Origin: Austwickia sp. TVS 96-490-7B
GTDB taxonomy: Bacteria > Actinomycetota > Actinomycetes > Actinomycetales > Dermatophilaceae
Length of the DNA: 64,000 nucleotides
Reading direction: 5' to 3'
Assembly: GCF_019331795.1 (NCBI RefSeq)
Contig: NZ_JAHPZL010000001.1
Coordinates: 114,617-178,616, forward strand
Part shown: positions 8,822-17,409 of the stretch, piece after piece
How positions within the stretch are numbered: position 1 is the first letter of the stretch
Layout of the letters: each line of letters begins with the position of its first letter
Translations under genes and position numbers: made by a program
The notes under the pieces: model-generated
What the model was told of the DNA's origin: nothing
The model's input: the letters and a program-made list of their open reading frames with translations, nothing else
The model's database searches: none

Positions 8822-9540
8822 GGACGCACCACCCGACGTACCCGCTCGAAAGCCGGACCGTACTGCGCGTCGATCTCCACGTTGTCAGCCTGCGCGAGCG
8901 CGCCATGGACTTCCACCGACGGGTCAGCCACCACCGTGACGTCACCCCACTCGGGTACCCCGTCGATGTATTCCTGGATTTCCAGGACGTCGGCGGGATT
9001 CAACCGCAACGTGACTTTCGCACCGCGTGGCGCCTGCTGCATCGCCCGCAGCATGGCGTCTTTCGCGCCGCATCCGTCAACGCTCAAGTGATGACCGACC
9101 AGCCCTTCAGCGAGTTCCACCGTCATCGTCGCCACCACGTCGTACAACTCCTCCAACGTGGGCACCTGCACCTGCAAAGCGTCGGCGACCGCGTGGGACA
9201 CGCTCGTCACAAGATCCTGCAAGTACGCCGCATGGCGTTGCCGATCAATGTCGTCCTGTTCGAGGAGCATCTGGCGTTGCTCATCCAAGAGCGCCAAGCC
9301 CTCTTCCCGACCGGCGGCATAGCCAGCAGCATGACCGGCCCGGAAACCCCGCGCCCGCGCTTCCATCGCCGCCTGCTCAACGACCGCTTCCAAATGCGGA
9401 TCGACCAGGCGTGGATCGGCGATCCCCGGGCTGAGGAACTCGCTGCTGCGCAGGTCAGAAGACAACCGTGCTGGCCGGACCGGCGATGGATGTTCGCTGC
9501 CCCGGATGACGTACCCGCGTTGCGACCTGCCGTTAGGCAA
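8818..9540 (-). CDS. fliH: Flagellar assembly protein FliH
   Basis: Negative regulator and peripheral stalk of FliI. The 240-aa protein has an Arg/Ser-rich N-terminus, then a helical stretch with the small-residue pattern (R-A-R-G-F-R-A-G-H-A-A-G-Y-A-A-G-R-E-E-G) that marks the FliH/YscL family. The C-terminal globular domain resembles the V-ATPase E subunit. It overlaps fliG by 8 bp and fliI by 4 bp. Confidence 0.88.
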   Translation of the reverse strand: MPNGRSQRGYVIRGSEHPSPVRPARLSSDLRSSEFLSPGIADPRLVDPHLEAVVEQAAMEARARGFRAGHAAGYAAGREEGLALLDEQRQMLLEQDDIDRQRHAAYLQDLVTSVSHAVADALQVQVPTLEELYDVVATMTVELAEGLVGHHLSVDGCGAKDAMLRAMQQAPRGAKVTLRLNPADVLEIQEYIDGVPEWGDVTVVADPSVEVHGALAQADNVEIDAQYGPAFERVRRVVRP

Positions 9541-10546
9541 CGAACTCGTCGCTTCCGCCGCGGCTGACGACGATCTCGCCGGCCTCCTCCAACATGCGGA
9601 TCTGCCGGATGACGACAGCCTGCGACTCCTCGACCTGCTTCAACCGCACCGGGCCCAGGATTGAAATCTCGTCGGCCAAGGACAGCGCGGCACGTTCGGA
9701 CATGTTGCGGGTGATCTTCTCCCGGACGTCCTCGCGCACACCCTTCAAAGCCACCGCCAAATCCTTCGAGTCGACCTTGCGCAGCACGACCTGCACCGCC
9801 CGATCGTCGAGACCCACGATGTCCTCGAACATGAACATGTGTGCCCGGACCTCTTCGGCGAGTTCCAAGTCCCGTTTTTCCAAGCCTTCCAGGATGAGGC
9901 GCTCCGTCGTACGGTCGGATTGGTTGATGACGTCAACCAGAGATTTCAGACCGCCAACGTTGCTGTAGTCACTCGCCTGGACCAGCGTCGACAAGCGCCG
10001 CTCCAAATGCGCCTCGACCTGCTTGACGATCTCCGGGCTAGTGCGATCCATGATCGCCAACCGGTGCGCCACCTCGGCCTGCGTCTCCGGCGGGAGACCA
10101 GAAAGGATGATCGCTGCCGCGTCAGGTTGCATATGCGCCAACACCAACGTGATCGTCTGTGGATGCTCGTCCTGCAAGTACGACAGGATCAGCTTCGCGT
10201 CGACCCGGCGGAGGAACTCAAAGGGCATCTCCACCATCGACGCCGTGAGCCGCTGCATCACCTCGTGGGCTTTTTCCTGCCCCAACGTGGCGATGAGCAC
10301 CTCTTCAGCAAAGTTCACCCCACCTTGGACGTAATACTGGCGGGCCTGCGCGAGCTGACGGAATTCCTCCAACACCTCGTCCAGGGTGTCCACGTCGACG
10401 CTGTCCAACCGGGCGATCTCGGCGGTCAACGCCTCCACCTCGGCCGGACGCAACGTCTTGAGGATCTTCGCGGAATGCTCGGTGCCCAATTGCACCAGCA
10501 AGATGGCTGCTTTGCGCAGGCCGGTCATCTGAGTGAGCGTCGTCAT
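9533..10546 (-). CDS. fliG: Flagellar motor switch protein FliG
   Basis: C-ring protein that interacts with the stator and with FliF and FliM. The 337-aa length is canonical. Visible signatures are the N-terminal K-A-A-I-L-L-V-Q-L-G, the middle-domain E-H-P-Q-T-I-T-L-V-L motif, and a C-terminal domain with charged torque helix residues (D-D-R-A-V-Q-x-V-L-R-K-V and the following K-D-L-A-x-A-L-K-G). It sits 3 bp after fliF. Confidence 0.96.
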   Translation of the reverse strand: MTTLTQMTGLRKAAILLVQLGTEHSAKILKTLRPAEVEALTAEIARLDSVDVDTLDEVLEEFRQLAQARQYYVQGGVNFAEEVLIATLGQEKAHEVMQRLTASMVEMPFEFLRRVDAKLILSYLQDEHPQTITLVLAHMQPDAAAIILSGLPPETQAEVAHRLAIMDRTSPEIVKQVEAHLERRLSTLVQASDYSNVGGLKSLVDVINQSDRTTERLILEGLEKRDLELAEEVRAHMFMFEDIVGLDDRAVQVVLRKVDSKDLAVALKGVREDVREKITRNMSERAALSLADEISILGPVRLKQVEESQAVVIRQIRMLEEAGEIVVSRGGSDEFVA

Positions 10547-10549
10547 GGG

Positions 10550-12163
10550 TCAGTTCCGTTCTGAGATCCAGCCGCGCAGCAAGCGCGCGACCTCGTCCGG
10601 GTCTTCCTCGACCAAGTTGCCGATCTCCTCGCGCGCCAAGACCCGCGCCGCGCTCTGCGGATCCACCGGAGTGGCTTCGATCACCGGCAGCAGATCCGAC
10701 TCCAACTGGTACTCCAGTGGCGGATCGGTCGGGGTCGGTGGCAGCGCAGCCTGTGGCGACGCTGACGGCAGCTCGCCCAGATCGACGACTTCCTCACGCT
10801 TACGGCTGCGACGGAAACCGATGAACAGCGCTACCAGCAACAGCAAGACCAAGCCGGCGTTCTTCGCCAGGTCGAGCAGCTGCTCTTGTCGGGCAGCAGC
10901 GGCTTCTGCCTCAGCCTGCGACTTAGCCGCATCAGCAGCTTTCGTGTCAAAGGCCAACTTGCTGACCTTCACCAGGTCACCCCGGTTCGTGTCGATACCC
11001 GCAGCGCGACTCAACAGGTCGGTCAGGTCAGTCGCGTTATACGCGCCAGCGTTCTTGACATCCAAGGCCACAGCCACATCAAGTTTCTTAATCGACCCCT
11101 TCGCCGCGTCCGTGGTCGTAGTGATCGTGCCGTAGGGGTTCTGCCGGGTGAAGTCTTCTTTGGTGTATTGGCTGTTGGCGTTGCCCTGGCCTAAACCAGG
11201 CACTGTGATGTTGTCCGGTCCGAGGACACCACCGACGGCTTGCCCGCCAGCACCGGTCATTTTTTCCGTGCTGTGCTGCTCCGCCAATGGCGGATCACCC
11301 GGCTTCGCCAAGACATATTCTTGCCGGTTGATCTTCGTGTTATCGAAGTTCAATTCAGCCTGCACACTGACCGTCGAATTGCCCGGGCCGACGATGGTAT
11401 CCAAGAAACGCTGCAGTTCAGCTGTTTTCGCGGCGGACACTGCGCGAATCTGATCGGCCCGCTGATCCAAACCAGCACCACCATCGGTATCGGTGTAGCG
11501 CTGCCCCGTGGAGTCAGTGACCGTCACCGCATGCGGATCCATCTTCGGCACAGCCGAAGACACCAGGTAGGTGATCGCGTCTACCTGGTTAGCCTTCAAC
11601 TTGCTGCCATTGGCCATCGTCACCTGGACCGACGCCGACGGTTTGGTTTGATTGTCGGTGTACGGCGAATCCTCACCCAATGCGAGATAAACATTGGCAT
11701 CCTGAACCTTATCGATCTTCTTGATCGTCTTAGCCAGTTCACCTTCATAGGCACGTTTTGCAGACAACTTCTGCTGGAAGTCACTCGAACCCAAACTCTG
11801 CTTGTCGAGCATCGCATAACCGGCACTATCTGGACTATTCTGCGGGAGTTTCGCCGCCGCGAGATCAAGCCGAGCCTGATTCGCCTTATCCGCTGGCACC
11901 AGCACCGATTTGCTGCCATCCCCCAACTCGTACGGAACGCCAGTCTCCTGCAGCTTCGTGGTGATCGCCGACGCATCGGCCGCGCTGAGATTTGTGAAGA
12001 TCGGAGTCATAGTTGGCTTCGACGACCAATTCGCAAAAACCACCATCCCGACCACAGCCACCACCACCGCAATGATCGTGACGGCACGTTGCCCCGGCGT
12101 AAAGCCGTTGAACACGCTCTTCGCGCGTCCCACGACCGCCTGCAACTTGACGTTGTTTTTCAC
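10550..12163 (-). CDS. fliF: Flagellar MS-ring protein FliF
   Basis: Membrane platform of the basal body. The 537-aa protein has one transmembrane helix near residues 25-46, the periplasmic/exocytoplasmic ring-building (YscJ-like and FliF C-terminal) domains, and a second helix near 430-450. A short cytoplasmic tail binds FliG. The start overlaps the fliE stop by 4 bp. Confidence 0.95.
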   Translation of the reverse strand: MKNNVKLQAVVGRAKSVFNGFTPGQRAVTIIAVVVAVVGMVVFANWSSKPTMTPIFTNLSAADASAITTKLQETGVPYELGDGSKSVLVPADKANQARLDLAAAKLPQNSPDSAGYAMLDKQSLGSSDFQQKLSAKRAYEGELAKTIKKIDKVQDANVYLALGEDSPYTDNQTKPSASVQVTMANGSKLKANQVDAITYLVSSAVPKMDPHAVTVTDSTGQRYTDTDGGAGLDQRADQIRAVSAAKTAELQRFLDTIVGPGNSTVSVQAELNFDNTKINRQEYVLAKPGDPPLAEQHSTEKMTGAGGQAVGGVLGPDNITVPGLGQGNANSQYTKEDFTRQNPYGTITTTTDAAKGSIKKLDVAVALDVKNAGAYNATDLTDLLSRAAGIDTNRGDLVKVSKLAFDTKAADAAKSQAEAEAAAARQEQLLDLAKNAGLVLLLLVALFIGFRRSRKREEVVDLGELPSASPQAALPPTPTDPPLEYQLESDLLPVIEATPVDPQSAARVLAREEIGNLVEEDPDEVARLLRGWISERN

Positions 12164-12495
12164 AATGGCATCCGCATGATCTCAGTGAAAGCGTCCACAG
12201 CCTTGTTACGCACCTGCACCGCGAACTGCGTCGCCACAGTCGCTTCATTCGCTGCGATCGTGTAATCAGCGATGTCCGTCAAGTCACCCGTGACCGCCTT
12301 CACCGCGAGCGTGTCACTGGTCTTATGCAGCGCATCAAGTTCACCGAGCTTGTCAGCCAGGATCGCCCCGAACTCACCTCGACCCGGCGACCCCACAGCC
12401 GATGGCATCGTGAGTCGGTCCGCGCCAGACATATCCCGCACGGGCTGGATGCCGAAGGCCGGGATCGTAGCGATACCGGGGATGAAGAAGGTCAC
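12160..12495 (-). CDS. fliE: Flagellar hook-basal body adaptor FliE
   Basis: FliE joins the MS ring to the rod. The 111-residue protein has a variable N-terminus and the conserved helical C-terminal half ([26 protein letters not shown] pattern ending in E-I-M-R-M). It overlaps flgC and fliF by 4 bp each, in the usual flgB-flgC-fliE-fliF order. Confidence 0.93.
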   Translation of the reverse strand: MTFFIPGIATIPAFGIQPVRDMSGADRLTMPSAVGSPGRGEFGAILADKLGELDALHKTSDTLAVKAVTGDLTDIADYTIAANEATVATQFAVQVRNKAVDAFTEIMRMPL

Positions 12496-12890
12496 TTGCC
12501 GATTCCAATCGCCGCTTCGTACATGGATTTGCTGCGGTCCACGACCGCCAAGTTCGCCTGGTAGGAGCGTTGCGCGATCATCAACTGAGCCATCTGGCTG
12601 CCCATGTCAATGTCCGGGACCCGCACATTGCCGTCAGCGTCAGCCAACGGATGCGTCGGGTCACTGACCACACGCCCCTTCGGATCACCGAACAACGTGC
12701 CAGCGACATACGACCCGCCGTTATTGCCATACTGATTGGCCCGCGCCACGATGTACCGAGCCTGGAAAGCATTGCCACTCGTCGGGCTGACATTGTTAAT
12801 GTTGGACAGGTTGTCCGACACCGAATCCAGCCATTTACGATCCACAACCAACCCGGTATAGGCGATATTCATCGCACCGAAGATGCTCAT
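12492..12890 (-). CDS. flgC: Flagellar basal-body rod protein FlgC
   Basis: Proximal rod subunit of 132 aa. The N-terminal rod signature starts [10 protein letters not shown] and continues with the D-N-L-S-N-I-N motif. The C-terminus has the expected [15 protein letters not shown] pattern. The gap to flgB is 17 bp. Confidence 0.95.
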   Translation of the reverse strand: MSIFGAMNIAYTGLVVDRKWLDSVSDNLSNINNVSPTSGNAFQARYIVARANQYGNNGGSYVAGTLFGDPKGRVVSDPTHPLADADGNVRVPDIDMGSQMAQLMIAQRSYQANLAVVDRSKSMYEAAIGIGK

Positions 12891-12907
12891 CTGACCCCCC
12901 GCCCCTC

Positions 12908-13264
12908 TCAGGCCTGACCGGTGATGGCGATCCGCAACCGCTGGAATTTCGTGGTCATCGCCGCCGTCGCCAACTGAGTGGTCAACAAGGTCTGCTGACT
13001 GGCAAGGGTCTCCTCGTCCAAGTTCACATTGCTGCCATTAGTCCGAGTCGGCTCCAACGACCGCGCCCGCCCAATCGACGCCGCACCCGGAGTCCCCTCG
13101 GCGTACGCCCGCTTAAGACTGGACTCAAAATCGATCTTCCCGGAGAGGAACCCAGGGGTCTCAATGTTGGCGATGTTGTCCGCAATGGTGCGTTGCCGCA
13201 ACGACAGGCCCGTCAACGCCTGCTGCAAAGCACCCATGGTGCTGTCGCCGATGGGAAAGGCCAT
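12908..13264 (-). CDS. flgB: Flagellar basal-body rod protein FlgB
   Basis: Proximal rod subunit and first gene of the operon. The frame is open further upstream, but the real start is the ATG at 13264 (M-A-F-P-I-G-D), preceded by a GAGGGGA ribosome binding site. This gives 118 aa, the normal FlgB length. The rod motif R-T-I-A-D-N-I-A-N-I-E-T-P-G-F is present. Transcription must start in the 320-bp gap upstream. Confidence 0.94.
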   Translation of the reverse strand: MAFPIGDSTMGALQQALTGLSLRQRTIADNIANIETPGFLSGKIDFESSLKRAYAEGTPGAASIGRARSLEPTRTNGSNVNLDEETLASQQTLLTTQLATAAMTTKFQRLRIAITGQA

Positions 13265-13377
13265 CTGTCGTGATCCCCTCGAGTGTGATGTGCCGGGTGG
13301 GCTCCAAGAACACCAGACACGCACCGGCCCATCAGGGCCCGTCCGTATCCGCCAAGATGCCGTCCGTGGCACTCCTA

Positions 13378-13404
13378 AGATCGGCGCCACAACCCCAGTG
13401 CTGA
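13378..13404 (-). promoter_or_regulatory. Weak sigma-28-like promoter candidate for the flagellar operon
   Basis: On the minus strand TCAG, 15 bp, then GCCGATCT lies about 115 bp upstream of flgB. The flagellar sigma-28 consensus is TAAA-N15-GCCGATAA, so the -10 half matches 6 of 8 and the -35 half only 2 of 4. No better promoter was seen in the 13265-13583 gap between flgB and the divergent gene. Confidence 0.25.
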
Positions 13405-13976
13405 GCCGATCCAGCCAGGTCCCCGACAGGCCCAGCACCACCACAAAGAGGCCACCTGGGATTGTCTACAGAGATCACCCCCACCCATGTCATGATGAGT
13501 CGGTCAGGTGTCCGACATGGGGGGCGGACCACCCTCTACCATCGCCACCCCCGCACACCGCGACCGGGAAGAGGGGAATTGGCATGGGGCAGCAACCATA
13601 TGAGGCGATGAACGCTCACGACCTGAAGAAAATGGTCAAGAGCGTCCAACCAGACTCAATGAACGCCTGCGCTCGCGACTACGCCATCTCGCAAGACCTG
13701 ATCGTCGACACCTTCCTCACCTTCCAGAAAGCCATGAAAACCCTTAGCGGACAAGGCTGGACAGGCGCCGCGTCAGCTGCCGCCCTGAATGCCTCCCTGA
13801 AAACCAGCCAGTGGGGCAGCGACAGCGCCACGAGCTCACGATCGATGAACTCCTCGATCCTGGAAATGGAACGGTCCCTGACCGCGTTACGCGACGAAAT
13901 CCTCGCCATGCCGTACGACGATCCTGCGGGGAAGCTCCTAGTGGGTAGTGCCTCGACCTATCCGGGGATGGGATCA

Positions 13977-14222
13977 CTACGGGATGCGTACAAGGAAGCT
14001 CAAGACAAAGCGGACCGCCAACGCCCCAATCGACGCAGCCAACATGAACTGCGCCAACGCAGACAACATCCCAAACCGCTGCATCGCCACACTGACCCAC
14101 CCATACCGGGCAGATTCAGGGACCCGCACCAACGAAAAATCGTCGTGCTCGTCGGTGGCAGTGGATCCACTGGCCTTCAGGGGATCTGTAGGGGGTCTTT
14201 CGGACACAGGAGTAGCCGACAT
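13977..14222 (-). pseudogene. N-terminal fragment of an NCS1-type (cytosine/purine) permease
   Basis: The 81-residue frame starts M-S-A-T-P-V-S-E-R and runs into D-D-F-S-L-V-R-V-P-E-S-A-R-Y-G-W, the hydrophilic N-terminal signature of CodB-like NCS1 permeases, then one hydrophobic helix, and stops. Full-length members have about 12 helices and more than 400 residues. The break coincides with the end of the convergent WXG100-like gene, so both are probably remnants of one deletion or recombination. The family call comes from motif memory, not a search. Confidence 0.5.
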
Positions 14223-14255
14223 GGCGTCCTCTCAGCTCAGACAGGTAGGGGCAGC

Positions 14256-14289
14256 TGGATGTCGAAGGTGGGCTTCCACCTGACATCCA
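14256..14289. terminator. Strong hairpin upstream of the permease fragment
   Basis: TGGATGTC (14256-14263) pairs with GACATCCA (14282-14289), and AGGTGG (14266-14271) with CCACCT (14276-14281). It sits between the permease fragment start and the 3' end of the minus-strand lipoprotein gene, which it probably terminates. Confidence 0.5.
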
Positions 14290-14448
14290 CAGTCAGGAGC
14301 ACAGGAAGTGCAACCGAGACACGATCACGTCAGGGCAGCGGATCGTGGTCGGCAATCAGGGTCGTGGACCTCCGGTGAAGGGGGCCTCGGTCCACGGCCC
14401 AGACAGAAGGTGGTCGTCGTCAGGGGTGTCGGCGACCGACCGTGTCGG

Positions 14449-14874
14449 TCACGGGCAGAGGTGTTGGTGCGCGACTGCGATCACAATCTCCGGGTGTGCT
14501 TCGGCTTCCGGCAGCTTGCGATCTTTGGCTTCGCTCTTGATCTGCCCGGCGGCCGCGTCACCTTTTCCGTCGGTTTGTTTGACCACGCACGCGAGTTTCA
14601 GAAGGGCTTCAACGTCAGCGGCTTTGTCTTGTTTGACCTTGAGTTTGGCGACGCCATCCTTGACTCCATCCTGGACGCTAGAGACCGGAAGCATCGGCAT
14701 CGAGGAGGGTGGCGCACTGGTCGGCGAGTCTTGCGCGCCGCTTGCGCCCTTGTCAGACGAGTCTCCGCCGCAGGCGGATAGTGACGTCACGGACAAGCAG
14801 AGCACGACGACGGTGGCAGCTTTGGCCAACGCTCCCGAGCCTGCTCGACCGATCCCAGACCGACCGCTTCGCAT
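14449..14874 (-). CDS. Small lipoprotein, DUF732-like
   Basis: The start is set at ATG 14874, because GAGGAG lies 8 nt upstream; the frame is open to 14946. The 141-aa product has a charged N-region, a hydrophobic h-region and the lipobox L-S-A-C, so it should be lipidated on the outer face of the membrane. The mature part has a Ser/Pro linker, then a domain with two Cys (L-A-C-V-V and H-L-C-P at the very end) spaced as in DUF732 proteins of actinobacteria. Function is unknown. Confidence 0.65.
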   Translation of the reverse strand: MRSGRSGIGRAGSGALAKAATVVVLCLSVTSLSACGGDSSDKGASGAQDSPTSAPPSSMPMLPVSSVQDGVKDGVAKLKVKQDKAADVEALLKLACVVKQTDGKGDAAAGQIKSEAKDRKLPEAEAHPEIVIAVAHQHLCP

Positions 14875-15097
14875 CAACCTACTCCTCATGCACATCGAGA
14901 ACCGTTGCGGCAGTAAGGCACTCGAACGCCTTGGGCCGCGCAACACCGCAGATTTAACTACGGCTGTGCCGTACCTGTAAACCCTCTGAGAGGAATTCCG
15001 TTGATTTTCAGGAGGTTACACACGTCACGCCTTCTGATGTTTCTCGCATAAGTCCGCTCTGACCTGCGTCGATGCAATCTTGCAGACTGATAGTGGA

Positions 15098-15163
15098 GTG
15101 ACGGACGTTAACTTGCGTGACGTCCCAGATGGGGTATGGTCAAGGGTCACAGCGTGGCTCTGA
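15098..15163 (+). pseudogene. Possible remnant of a FitA/VapB-like antitoxin
   Basis: GTG at 15098 opens a short frame reading V-T-D-V-N-L-R-D-V-P-D-G-V-W, like the ribbon-helix-helix opening of FitA/VapB antitoxins (M-x-D-V-x-I-R-D-V-P-D-D-V). It stops after 21 codons, and a shifted frame continues for about 40 codons without recognisable similarity. No toxin gene follows. If real, it is a decayed toxin-antitoxin locus. Confidence 0.3.
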
Positions 15164-15891
15164 CCTTCAAGACTCTACGGATTTCCGTCGAGCTCCATGT
15201 GTGTGATATTGAGCGGCAAGTTACCGAGACGTTATTGTCAGCGGACGCAATCTTGCCGAGAAGCTTCGACGCGTCCTGAAGATGCGTCGCGTGATTGCCC
15301 TGTGCTTTTTTCCGGCATCTTCAGCTTCAGTAGTAGCGGACACTCTTCCCCGTATCGCCAAGCAGGCGAAGACACCGGATGAATCGCATGACACTGGGCG
15401 GCAACACCCCGCGATGTGTCTCACGTGATGGACAGCTGTCCATTTTTTGAGTGTTACCCACTTCACATCGCCTGGCGCTGAGGCCATGTCGACGTACGGC
15501 GAGCATTCAGCTTGCTCCCAGCGCCCATCCTCCTCTTTCCCCGGGGACAGCCAGCCTCATGCCAGTCGGCATAGTTGGCAGACAACCGGCTCCTCCAGAG
15601 AGATGCCGGAGAAGGTCAGAGCTTCATCGAGGACAGAATCACGTGCTCTTCTACCGAGAACCGGTGCTGGGTGAAGTCCAGACCTTGAGGGCGGAAAATC
15701 TCCACAACCCGAGCAATCGGCTCGTCGAGTGCCTCAGGATCGAGTCCTGCTGCGCGACTGGTACCGTATCGGCAGTTTTCCTGAGAGCATGAATCTGTTA
15801 AATATCGTCACCAATAAGTGGAGTCGCATCATGGCATCGAAGTATCAATGGGGAGCAGCGGCGGCAACATTAGCAATGACTGGGTGAAGTG
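15164..15891. other. Gap without a convincing gene
   Basis: Short frames on both strands have poor composition and no ribosome binding sites, and no family is recognised. A frame from 15790 to 15888 (M-N-L-L-N-I-V-T-N-K-W) ends just before the small gene at 15892 and might be its displaced 5' part. The stretch looks like decayed accessory DNA. Confidence 0.4.
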
Positions 15892-16152
15892 ATGCAGGAC
15901 AGCCAGCTAGCCGCCATCATCTCTCTGTTTGAGCAAGGAGAAATATCTACTGGCATTGAGCAGGTCTTGGCCACTCCAGTGGACGAGTGGGCGGCAGATA
16001 ACAATTGGGATTGGAAGGAGTCGAACCCACGTCGATTCGACTTCTTTATAACCACCTTAGGGCGTTATTCACGAGGGTTTTGCCTCCTTGGTGGAAATCT
16101 GCAAACCTGCAGGTCACAGGCTTTTTCGACGCAAAACTCACTCCTGGGCTAA
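15892..16152 (+). CDS. Small hypothetical protein whose 3' end is altered by a MITE
   Basis: The frame starts at ATG 15892 (M-Q-D-S-Q-L-A-A-I-I-S-L-F). The first 56 residues are acidic and Trp-rich and look like a natural small protein, but no family is recognised. The 112-bp MITE at 16060-16171 was inserted at the TTA codon 16057-16059. Joining the two TTA target copies restores F-I-T-T-L followed directly by TAG, so the ancestral protein ended after residue 56. The current 86-residue product gains a tail translated from the MITE (G-R-Y-S-R-G and onwards). No clear ribosome binding site precedes it. Confidence 0.5.
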   Translation: MQDSQLAAIISLFEQGEISTGIEQVLATPVDEWAADNNWDWKESNPRRFDFFITTLGRYSRGFCLLGGNLQTCRSQAFSTQNSLLG

Positions 16153-16171
16153 GAGCTCGTGAATAATGCTC
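16060..16171 (+). mobile_element. 112-bp MITE, copy 1, IS5-like ends
   Basis: Terminal inverted repeats are GGGCGTTATTCACGAG (left) and CTCGTGAATAATGCTC (right). The element is flanked by TTA at 16057-16059 and 16172-16174, a 3-bp target duplication. It has no coding capacity. The ends match those of the IS element at 62988-63962, which probably mobilised it. Confidence 0.9.
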
Positions 16172-16401
16172 TTATAGAGCAGGCTCCCAGCTCAGCAGGG
16201 ATGCCGCTATCTACGCCTCTACAGGTAAAGCGTCCACTTTGCACTCACCCACCTCACGGTTTTTCTACAACCTACCTACCATCACCGCCTAGAATCGCGT
16301 GCCACGAGCCACTGGGCATCGCGAAGACTCACGGGTTTAAAACGCGAGGCGACCAGTGATGGCGCCTTGAATGAATGAAGGAAAAAGACATTAGCGATTT
16401 A

Positions 16402-16513
16402 GAGCGTTATTCACGAGCGGCGAGAAGTCGGACGACCCGCCCGTTGCAGGGGCCTGTAACCTGCAAGTTTCCTGACTTTCCTCAAAGGGGTAAAACCCTC
16501 GTGAATAACGCCC
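16402..16513 (-). mobile_element. 112-bp MITE, copy 2, inverted relative to copy 1
   Basis: Left end GAGCGTTATTCACGAG, right end CTCGTGAATAACGCCC, flanked by TTA at 16399-16401 and 16514-16516. Its interior read on the minus strand (starting GGTTTT and including CTTGCAGGTTACAGGC) resembles copy 1 read on the plus strand. It ends 3 bp from the stop codon of the minus-strand gene at 16517. Confidence 0.9.
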
Positions 16514-16516
16514 TTA

Positions 16517-17179
16517 CTAGACACCCACCCGCCACATCAAGACCTGGAATCGATTAGGGCTGAGGCTGGCTGGGGAGATGAGAGTGGTGTAGATCAGATC
16601 GGGAACCGAGGGAACCTTGTCGATCTGAGCAGCAATAAAACTGACTGGTTTCCCGTTCTTTCTCGTCGGATAGATTCGCCTCTTGGATACCTTCGCCGCT
16701 CTCGGGAAGTCGAGAAGCCGTGGATCGTGCCCCTCAGATGAAGCTAGGGGCGATTTGCGGAGAACATTTGCCACCGCAGTCTTACCTCCTGCCAGGACAA
16801 ACAGACACTCGTCAGATGGGCTAGCAGCCTTAATTGCGGCTAGCCGCAGGACGTCGAGTGAGCAATTCCTTGAGCTAGCATGACTCGAACCAGCCCACTT
16901 GACTTCAACACACAGCAGGGCCTCTTTCCCCGTTCGCTCCTCAATGTAGAAGTCGATCTCCTTCTGGCGCCCCGAGCCCTCTTCCATCCGCTTAATAGCC
17001 GGATGCGCGTAGCCCGCGTGGATACGATAGCGCCCGGGGTCGATGTTGGCAGAAAGAATCTCGTTGACTGCCCCGTGAACGTGGTATTCGCCGAAACTAT
17101 GGCCTCGATTACAGATATAGTCGAACTCGAGATGTGAAGCGAGCCCATCGCTTAGTCTCTGCCCAAAGTTAACCTTCAT
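16517..17179 (-). CDS. Hypothetical protein with a PD-(D/E)XK nuclease-like core
   Basis: A soluble 220-aa protein, not recognised by family. Asp76 in K-E-I-D-F-Y-I, followed 16-18 residues later by Glu92 and Lys94 in C-V-E-V-K-W, fits the D...E-x-K active site of PD-(D/E)XK nucleases, with alternating hydrophobic strands around it. A Lys/Arg-rich C-terminal part might bind nucleic acid. The stop codon abuts MITE copy 2. It lies 230 bp downstream of the AlbA_2-domain gene on the same strand. The two may form a small defence or DNA-processing locus, but that is inference. Confidence 0.6.
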   Translation of the reverse strand: MKVNFGQRLSDGLASHLEFDYICNRGHSFGEYHVHGAVNEILSANIDPGRYRIHAGYAHPAIKRMEEGSGRQKEIDFYIEERTGKEALLCVEVKWAGSSHASSRNCSLDVLRLAAIKAASPSDECLFVLAGGKTAVANVLRKSPLASSEGHDPRLLDFPRAAKVSKRRIYPTRKNGKPVSFIAAQIDKVPSVPDLIYTTLISPASLSPNRFQVLMWRVGV

Positions 17180-17409
17180 GTCTTGATCAAAGCATCAAAG
17201 TGGATGCTAGGAGCGGACATCTTCGCCGCGGGAACGAATCTGCGCAATCTAGAGGTCCCGACGGGCGGTTGAAGGACTGGTGACGAGTGAGACATGGGCT
17301 CTCGTGCACGCCAACAGAAAGCGCATCGGGTCGCTCACACTGCTGCCGTGTTAAGGCGGGGGAACCTCCACGAGTCGAGGCGAGCGATACTCCCAGGAAC
17401 TACAGCTGG

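Larger units (their letters stand above)
13584..14378 (+). pseudogene. WXG100/ESX-substrate-like N-terminal domain joined to an unrelated tail
   Basis: ATG at 13584 follows GAGGGGAATT, a good ribosome binding site. The first about 135 residues form a helical hairpin-like region with a G-W-T-G turn near residue 60, resembling WXG100/PPE-type substrates of ESX secretion. After about codon 140 the frame runs antisense through a permease gene fragment on the other strand, and the composition turns to Arg/His/Gln-rich nonsense. The gene therefore seems to have lost its own 3' part at a junction near 14000-14040. No ESX machinery is in the window. The WXG100 assignment rests on pattern only. Confidence 0.5.

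Noticed and set aside
7857..8939. 360-codon plus-strand frame opposite fliI
   Set aside because: Shadow of fliI; Arg/Thr/Pro-rich without domain features.
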